Below, piece after piece: positions 33,721 to 33,772 of a DNA stretch of 33,772 nt (position 1 is the first letter of the stretch; the number at the start of each line of letters is the position of its first letter). The stretch spans positions 1-33,772 of the forward strand of contig NZ_SOAL01000029.1 of assembly GCF_004364775.1 (NCBI RefSeq). Reading direction: 5' to 3'. Source of the DNA: Comamonas sp. JUb58 (GTDB taxonomy: Bacteria > Pseudomonadota > Gammaproteobacteria > Burkholderiales > Burkholderiaceae_C). The position numbers were made by a program, and so were the translations under genes. The notes under the pieces are model-generated. The model was not told where the DNA came from. It saw only the letters and a list, made by a program, of their open reading frames with translations, and searched no databases.

Positions 33721-33772
33721 ATGAAGCAAAGACCGCGGATTTACTACACCGAAGCTCAGAAAGCGCTGATGT
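33721..33772 (+). CDS. IS30-family transposase, start of gene (cut by window end)
   Basis: The 17 visible codons, 'MKQRPRIYYTEAQKALM', match the N-terminus of a well-known group of IS30-family transposases ('RPRIYYSEAQKALMWERW'), just before their helix-turn-helix domain. GAAGGAG lies at a suitable distance before the ATG. The rest of the gene is outside the window, so whether it is intact cannot be seen. It reads out of the window to the right, opposite to the broken IS30 gene at 1-170. Confidence 0.85.
   Translation, partial: MKQRPRIYYTEAQKALM

Overview
The window looks like a piece of a Burkholderiales genome, most likely a Comamonas-like member of the Comamonadaceae. The backbone is GC-rich with strong Leu-CTG and Ala/Gly-GCC codon use. 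It carries a Bug-type (TctC) solute-binding protein, an IPTL-CTERM surface protein, and a dense CoA-dependent catabolic gene cluster typical of the group. The organism assignment is inference from gene content only.

Layout. (1) 1-170: the broken end of an IS30-family transposase gene, reading out of the window to the left. (2) 189-2495: a secreted Kelch/fibronectin protein with an IPTL-CTERM sorting tail. (3) About 2500-6820: an AT-richer integrated element on the CP4-57/CP4-6 plan, with an inovirus Gp2/YfjJ-type protein carrying an HUH-like motif, an AlpA regulator, an unrecognised AT-rich gene and a P4-type tyrosine integrase. It ends at a short sequence resembling a tRNA-Ser 3' end, followed by a strong terminator. 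(4) 7004-9818: a Bug solute-binding protein and an osmoprotectant transporter, ProP. (5) 10003-23808: the metabolic core, with a thiolase, a giant MalT-like LuxR regulator, and a colinear run of phosphotransferase, acyl-CoA dehydrogenase, crotonase, NMO-type flavin oxidoreductase, AMP-forming acyl-CoA ligase, crotonase, MaoC hydratase, zinc-independent quinone oxidoreductase and an MHS-type transporter. Together these can import a carboxylic acid, activate it with CoA and shorten it by a beta-oxidation-like route. The substrate cannot be read from the sequence. (6) 23897-27124: a MarR regulator divergent from a UbiX-UbiD pair, a prenyl-FMN aromatic-acid decarboxylase system, plus a YhbP-like flavin-binding protein. 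(7) 27228-29126: a stress operon of glutathione transferase, NAD(P)H:quinone oxidoreductase and TetR. (8) About 29130-33660: a lower-GC patch of small, mostly unrecognised leftward genes. They include DUF4279-like, ankyrin, immunity-like, HAD/FCP1-like and EF-Tu-domain-II-like products. Sequences like integron attC sites lie between some of them, so this reads as a stretch of a chromosomal integron cassette array; no integron integrase is in the window. (9) 33721-33772: the start of another IS30-family transposase gene, reading out to the right.

The most interesting regulatory signal is a repeated box, CCACCC-N5-GGGTGG or GGGTGG-N5-GTGG(A/G)G. It sits 40-90 bp upstream of the thiolase gene, of the main operon leader (a 32-codon ORF followed by a GC hairpin) and of the MHS transporter gene. 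It is a good candidate operator for the MalT-like regulator encoded in the middle of the cluster. The other items most worth a second look are the attC-like cassette region with a 48-codon gene starting inside an attC arm, the HUH-like motif in the Gp2/YfjJ protein, and two crotonases that both lack the canonical catalytic glutamates.
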